Shown piece by piece: positions 57,901-64,000 of a stretch of 64,000 nt of DNA. The notes below the pieces were generated by a model that saw only the letters and a list, made by a program, of their open reading frames with translations, did not search any database and was not told the DNA's origin. The DNA lies in the NCBI RefSeq assembly GCF_031877795.1, contig NC_133957.1, forward strand, positions 4,641,009 to 4,705,008, given 5' to 3'. Each line of letters starts with the position of its first letter. Position 1 is the stretch's first letter. The DNA comes from Strix aluco. Lineage: Eukaryota > Chordata > Aves > Strigiformes > Strigidae. Made by a program: the position numbers and the translations under genes.

Positions 57901-60900
57901 CAATTATTTGCAGAACCAGATACCAAAACCCTTGAGCACTTTGAATTTTCAAAAAACTGCTTCAAATTCAATTTACACTGTAAACATTTAGATTAGAGGG
58001 ATCAGTCCAGCAGATCACTTAAACCTCGCCTTAGCTTCAAGTTTGAAATTAAGAGCGTACTTCAGTGATTTGGCAGAGGATGCAAGCAGTCTTCAATGTT
58101 TCGATGGAGGGCTATGACAGGGAATGATTCTGTGTGGAGATGAAGGGATGTACAAGCACTCAGGGCACCTGACTGGTAAGCAGACAGCACTTCCTGTAAT
58201 AGATTTTTTGTAACGAGACTTTGATTTTAGCTGTTTACAGCTTTGTCAGAATTTAAGCAATCAGAGCTGAAAGTGTTGATGGCAGGTGTCTGCTTCAGGC
58301 TAGGGCAAAATTCAATAAAATTATTTATACTCTTCTGAAAAGGTGGTGGACAAAAACCTACTGTTATTGCTCATGTTCCTGTGTTGACTACATCTTTTTG
58401 ATTTGTTACTGTCACCTATTGAAGGAAAACATTCTGTGACAAAGCCCTGGACAGGGGCTTGAAAATTGAAAGAATACGCTCCCTGTAATTTACCTTTAAT
58501 GCCCCAATTCAGGCAAGCTCTTAACTTCTGAAAGCTGTTTGCCTTACAAGCACATGTGAGAATTAGCAGAATTCTCACAGACTTTCTCATGACTGCCAGC
58601 CTCAGGCAGGAGCTGAGCTGGACTTGCACTGAAGTGGCCCCCCTCTGCGCAGCGGGCTCCAGAGCTGAGGAGATGGAGAGAGTCTTCTATATTCTCAGTG
58701 CCCTCCGTGTTAACACCAAGACAGTGGGAAAGGGAGGGAAAATTGACAAAACTGTGGAAGGATCAAATACTATATGTTGGGGAGAAACAAGGTGGGAAAA
58801 GGAAATTGCGTATTGTGATAATATAGTTAAGGAGGAACCTCACAGAAGAAATTAAAACTGTAGGAGACATCTCTCACACGGAGGTATCTCCACTGGAGCT
58901 CAAGACCCCTTGCCAAGGAGGATAAGCACTGCCCAGATGAGCAAAGCAAAGCACAGAAATATCAAATTCTGTGTCATCTGGCAGGCCAGCAAGAGGAACA
59001 TGCAACTTCTGAATCCCAGCCCATACGCCAGTGCTTCAGAGACAGAGAACGCTGACAGGAGGACGGACTCCATTGAGTCATTCCACACACCTGAGCTCCA
59101 CAGGGCATCGTTTACGTGGGTGACAACCGATGTGTAAAAATAGACATTGAATCTTTAAAGCCACTGACACTGGAGAATGACAAGGCCAAGCGCTGGTGCG
59201 GGTGGGGAACAGAGGGGAAAGACAGCCATCCTGGAATAGTGTTATTTTCTCTCCCAAATGACAAAGCAAGCCAGTCTGAACCATTGCTCACGTGTCCTGA
59301 GGCTGTCCTCTGTAAGCTGTCACACAGCCCTGCCTTCTCTCCTGTGAAGCCCCTGTGTGAGGCAAGCACATACCAATGGCTTAGCACAGGCTGGCCTAAG
59401 GAGGACACCAGCTTCAGTTTCTCTTTCATCTCATCTAGCTGTGGATCATCTTGACCCTTCCCCAGGTCTGGCCAGCATAAGAGTGAAGTTGCATAAATCA
59501 AGCCAGATAAGGCTGAAGTTATGTTGGAAAAGCACCTTTAAGCTCTCAAGGACAAGCAGCAACTCTTTCATTTAGGACAGTTTATAGGCTGCTGTTTACT
59601 TGAGAGTCTCACTGAACCCTTCAATGTCATGTGGAACCACTAGCCATGGTGAAAAGTGTCAGCATTTGGCCTACCTTAAAAATGTATTTTTGTAAGGAGC
59701 AAATGGCTGTGTCCTTTTGAGTAAACATAACTGCCAGTACTATTGGGGCACTTCACAAGTTCAAAGCCATCAAAAGAAGTGCAGCTGGATGCGTGATGTT
59801 TCACTGGCTCCTGACGTCCCTTACAAGCTGGGAGATACAGTAAAGTCGAACCCAACTCAGTATGGCTTAATCCTGACTTTTATCTCTAAGAGATGTTGTT
59901 GATTCATTGCAATCACTTGCATTATTGATGGCCTCTATTTACCTGTCCCCAAAGGAATAAACTGTCCAGAGCACAATAATTAAGTTTCCTGTTTATTTAC
60001 ATAAAACTTCCCCAAAGTATTCAAACTAATAAATCTTTACAGCTACCTGCAAATTTGAAAAATATCCCACATTGTCGTAAAGACAAAGCAGATTGAGGCA
60101 TTTCCAAAGGCAGATGATGTAGCACATGAGCAGCCAGCCCCAAGAACAGAGCTGAACCCTGATTCCCAAGCCCTCTGTGCCCTGGGAGGTCAGAGCGCTG
60201 GCGATGGGAAGTAGCCTCACTGCAAACCAGACTGTCCAGAAGAAATAACAGCCCTGCACAATTACCGGCTTTAACTACGGGTAAAAGCTCTCATTTGGGA
60301 CCTCGACTGATGATGTGCATGTGACGTACAGCTACAGGAGAACTGATGAACGTGACCTGCTGCTGGTGGGTAACTGCAAATGCTTTAGACTGTGTCAGGG
60401 CCCCGTGCCTTAAGCTTTAACAGCCCTGAACTCCTCCTTTAGTAGCACCATTCCAGAGCTGGCTGTCGGGGTCTTTATTTCTGTTTAGTTATTGATTTAC
60501 AGTTGCTATTGCTGGAGGCTTCTTCCTCACCCCCTCAAGACAAGGAAACATTTACAACTTCTCCTGCATCCCCGTTCTTTCAGCCTGCCATCCTCTCAAA
60601 GCTCCCTGCCAGCCTGCAGCAATGCCCCTGGGAATGGCAGGTGATGTCCTTACTGACAGCGCCCTGTACTCCGCCATCTGCCAGCACTTGATGGCAGTTG
60701 AATAAGCATTAGGACATTAACAGTCTGGCACAGGTTTAAGGTTTAATAATTAATAATTTAATAATTAATAAAGTTAATAATGTTCTGTGGACTCACTGCA
60801 CCCACACAGGCAGCCAAAAAACCCTTGTGCACTGAATTTTGCCATGCCTGGGGCTGGGCAAGACTGCAGCGACAGATTAGCTGTGGGGGTGAATGCCACC

Positions 60901-63900
60901 TTTTGCTGTTCCAGACAACAAGGCCTGAGCTCTGGCCAGTGAGGCTTTGAAGGTCTTTCCCTGTACTGCAATTGTATATTGGGACCTGGGCTACCAGAAA
61001 CAGACTCACTGGTTTGGGGAAATAACAGGAAAGAGTAAACAGAAACAAAGGGAGTCTTCAGGAGAAAAAAAAAAAAAAAACAAACCACCAAAACCAAAAA
61101 ATGCAACAAACAAAACAAAGCTCCAAAGGAAAACAAATAAACCACCTCCTCCCAGAGCCAAACCCAACCCTTCTTCTGAATTTGCTAATGTTCATAAACC
61201 CTCCCTGAACTGCTGAACTGGAACTGGAGAGCTTTGAACTGCCTTTGGGGCGCAGAGTCTTGTACCACAAGTATCACGAGGGCAAAACAGTCCCCATTTG
61301 AATGGATTATCAAAATGAGAAAATGATCCTACTATGTTTGCTTGAAGTTTATACTAGTCCTTGGTTTATTTCTCTTGTGTGTATGCCTAGCACGCAGGCA
61401 GTCTGGCGCTCTGGTGTAATGGATGATCCATTAGCTTGACAGACATTCCCTTCTGTCCCTTCTAACCATACCAACCCCGTCAGGCGATGTCATGGAGGAA
61501 ATTCATCCTTTTAACCTGCAGCAGTGATGGCTCTTAGACAAACCTCAAAGCACTGGTTATAGTAAGAAGCTTCTGTACCAGATGACTTGCAGGAAACTTG
61601 ATACACCTCCCAGATGTTTAATAAACTTGGCAGTGATCTCTCAAAATCTTTGGCTAGAGTTCAGACATCTCTACCCACAACCAGTACACAAAGGATTAAA
61701 AGACTTCAAAACCAACAAATGTTGTTTTGAAGTATGGATAGAGTATGCACACACATTTCTCTGTGCTTGCTATTTTGTGAAGGGATCTGGCATTCTTTCC
61801 ACTGTTATGTGGTGCAAAATAGGCTTATAGGTCAACAGAAAAGACAAGGGAAATGAAAAGATGTCCTGAAAATGAAGAAAATAATGCCTTTATTACTTTT
61901 AAGGTGTTAGTTCAGTTGCAGGTCAGTGAAGAAAAAGGAAGATTTGTTATGAATGAAAGCAGTTTGACAGTCTACATGAAAGAATCTGGTGTGTGACCGC
62001 TCTCAAGTTCCAGGGAATGATCCACATTTTCAAAACTGTCACCACAGCATCCAGCAGCTGCATGAGGAATAGCCTTCCTATTCTGCAAGTATGTGTGAGA
62101 TGTTGAAAATCCCTCCCAAAAAATGTTGAAATCACCCCAAAAAATGCATGTTCATGAACCAACAATCTCAAACATAGTTCAGACTGAAAATTTTATTTAA
62201 ATATTTTTGAAAAGATTAAATTTCAAATTCAAAGCTTTGTATTATTTAAAACCTTATTTAGTAAATTAACCAATGTGTGAAAACAAAGGTTGGCTTGAAT
62301 AAAAAAACCCCAATTTTTGAAATTCAGAAATAACTAAGTAGAAAATCTCAAAACTTTTCCAATTCTCCCCCTGTGAGAAGGTTATCAGATTGTTTTTTCA
62401 AAAACTACCCTTTTTCCTGATGGTTTTCAGTTTTGAAAATTTGTCTGGTCACGAGGGGAAAAAAGCGTCACTGAGAAATTTCATACTCTCTCCACTTGGT
62501 TGAAAGGTCGCCTGTGTGTCCCCAGCCGTCCCCTTCCAGCTTCCAGTGCAGAGGGTTACAAAGGTCTGCCTGGAGCCCTCGACTCCACACACACACACAC
62601 AGTGGAGCAGCTGCTACACCCAAAGCAAGAAAACCAGCTGGTGCTCAGCCTTCAGCCCCTTTTTTAGCCCGGTGTATGTCTCCCAAAAGTCTTGGAACAA
62701 CAGTTCCTGAGCTCACAGACTGCCAGAGGTACTGTCCTCCTGGCAGCACGTGCAAGGCAGAGAACAACCCAAAAGCTTCTCCAGCTGCAGGGTAGAAGCC
62801 CTGGCTGTGTATCTCTCTATTGGGATGGGCATCTCTTTGCAGAAATGTGCTAAGGCTTTTCTTTCCTGAAAAAAAGTGGTGGGATAGAGGATAGGAACGG
62901 TTACTACTGATGTTTTTTCTGCTGTTACTCTCTGTCACTGCAAAGACTTGCCATCGAGTCAATGCTTCTGATGGGCAGAAAGCGAACACACAAAAGTCTC
63001 AAGGGAAACAAGGCAGGTTTAGCAGCTTGTCCTGTCACCCTGTGACTCTCCAGTGTTTCATTCTATTAAGCAAGTAACAGTCATTTGAAACTGTTTAAAT
63101 GTTACTTCATGCAACAGAAATGGCTTCAAAACAGCCATTCCTGAAACGGAATAAATAGTGAACGCCTCAATTCTTGTCTAAATATGGTTTAGCAGGCAGA
63201 GTTTTACACCCATGATAGGCTGAAACTCTTGCCTGCTGTGCCAGTTCACCAGCTCTCAATGGCAGTTGGCTTCTTCACCTTCCTACAACACAATGGAAAG
63301 GAAAGGCACTCCGCCAGAAACCAAGGTGCAGATTCTGCAAACCGTTATGCACATGCTCAACGTTAAGAGGAGCTGACCCGAGAGAGAGTCTCATTAAACA
63401 TTCACACAGTACTTCAGACAGAGCACATGAGTGCAGGTATGTAGGAGACAGGCTGAGAGGAAGGATGTTTACGCTAAAGAGTGCAATTTCCTCCTCAGAT
63501 TTACAGCAGTGTTTAAATATGATTGCTTTACTGTCATCAGTACTATGTGAGAGCATCACCTCAGCCAAGTAAGATATTTCTCATCACCTCTGACTTTAAC
63601 ACTGGGATGAACACCACAACAGGCAATTAGGAGAATTTAATCGGAAGACAAAAAAAAAAAAAAAAAAAAAAAGAGGCTTTGAGTCTAGTTTGGGGTATTT
63701 TTACATAAACTCCTGCCTCTTTCTTGCACCTAAACAATGATACAGCCACAGTGTCAGAATTCAGAAACACAACAATAGTAAAATGCAGAAGTGATTATGA
63801 AAGTATCTGAAAACAAGTCTCTGGAAATCAGCAGTGCCACAGTTTCAGCCCTCTGGGTTACTGGAGTAACACTGTGATCATTTTTCATATTGCAACAAAA

Positions 63901-64000
63901 GCCAGAATTGTCCTGCCGTTTTTCAGCAATTCAGTTCAATTTGCCAGCTCCAAATAGTTTATCAGAAATGTTATGGCATGAAAATATTTGCTTCCTTGCA
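54996..64000. other. Intergenic (or distal upstream) DNA without a supported gene
   Basis: Nine kilobases of AT-moderate sequence. I see an A-run at 61,064-61,080, AT-rich TAATAATTAA repeats at 60,740-60,780, a short (CA)n at 62,586-62,600 and an A-run at 63,651-63,672. All open frames are short and match nothing I know. Conserved non-coding elements cannot be judged from one sequence. Confidence 0.5.

Overview
This is vertebrate nuclear DNA, almost certainly from a bird. Multi-exon genes with GT/AG introns are present, the interspersed repeats include CR1 LINE 3' ends of the avian type, and there are LTRs and a beta/alpha-like endogenous retrovirus fragment. Much of the middle is extremely GC-rich, as on avian microchromosomes. 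Family names below come from recognising encoded peptides by eye; no database search was run.

Region 1 (1-15,311, + strand) holds 19 consecutive, phase-compatible exons of the middle of HYDIN, the giant ASH/MSP-domain protein of the ciliary central pair. They code for about 1,200 residues with no in-frame stop. HYDIN homology ends abruptly at 15,311, although the full family protein has roughly 2,500 further residues.

Region 2 (15,312-29,077) is a repeat-dominated block. It starts with a candidate solo LTR (15,504-15,800), a CTGGGACATACTGGG minisatellite (to about 16,545) and a candidate long LTR (16,546-17,833). Then comes a GC-rich structure: a 33-bp minisatellite, a 2.3 kb arm, a 2.5 kb spacer, a near-identical inverted 2.3 kb arm, and the same 33-bp minisatellite in opposite orientation. 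One orphan exon resembling LHX8 (LIM-homeobox), with a 1-nt frameshift, sits between the right arm and the right minisatellite.

Region 3 (29,078-about 31,775, - strand) is a 5'-truncated, frameshifted endogenous retrovirus. It has the end of RNase H, integrase with its DDE triad, an env transmembrane remnant, a polypurine tract and a 3' LTR. The LTR runs straight into the minisatellite.

Region 4 (about 31,775-54,000, - strand) is a RASGEF1B-like gene. Five coding exons cover the N-terminus, the REM/RasGEF_N domain and only the first 25 residues of the catalytic RasGEF domain. A CpG island at 53.5-54.2 kb is the likely promoter. The first coding exon has a 1-nt frameshift and the catalytic exons are missing.

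Region 5 (54-64 kb) holds CR1 fragments and otherwise no gene that I can support.

The main message is that two genes converge tail to tail, and both lose their 3' halves in a palindromic, minisatellite- and LTR-rich block. This is either a real rearrangement breakpoint or a mis-join.
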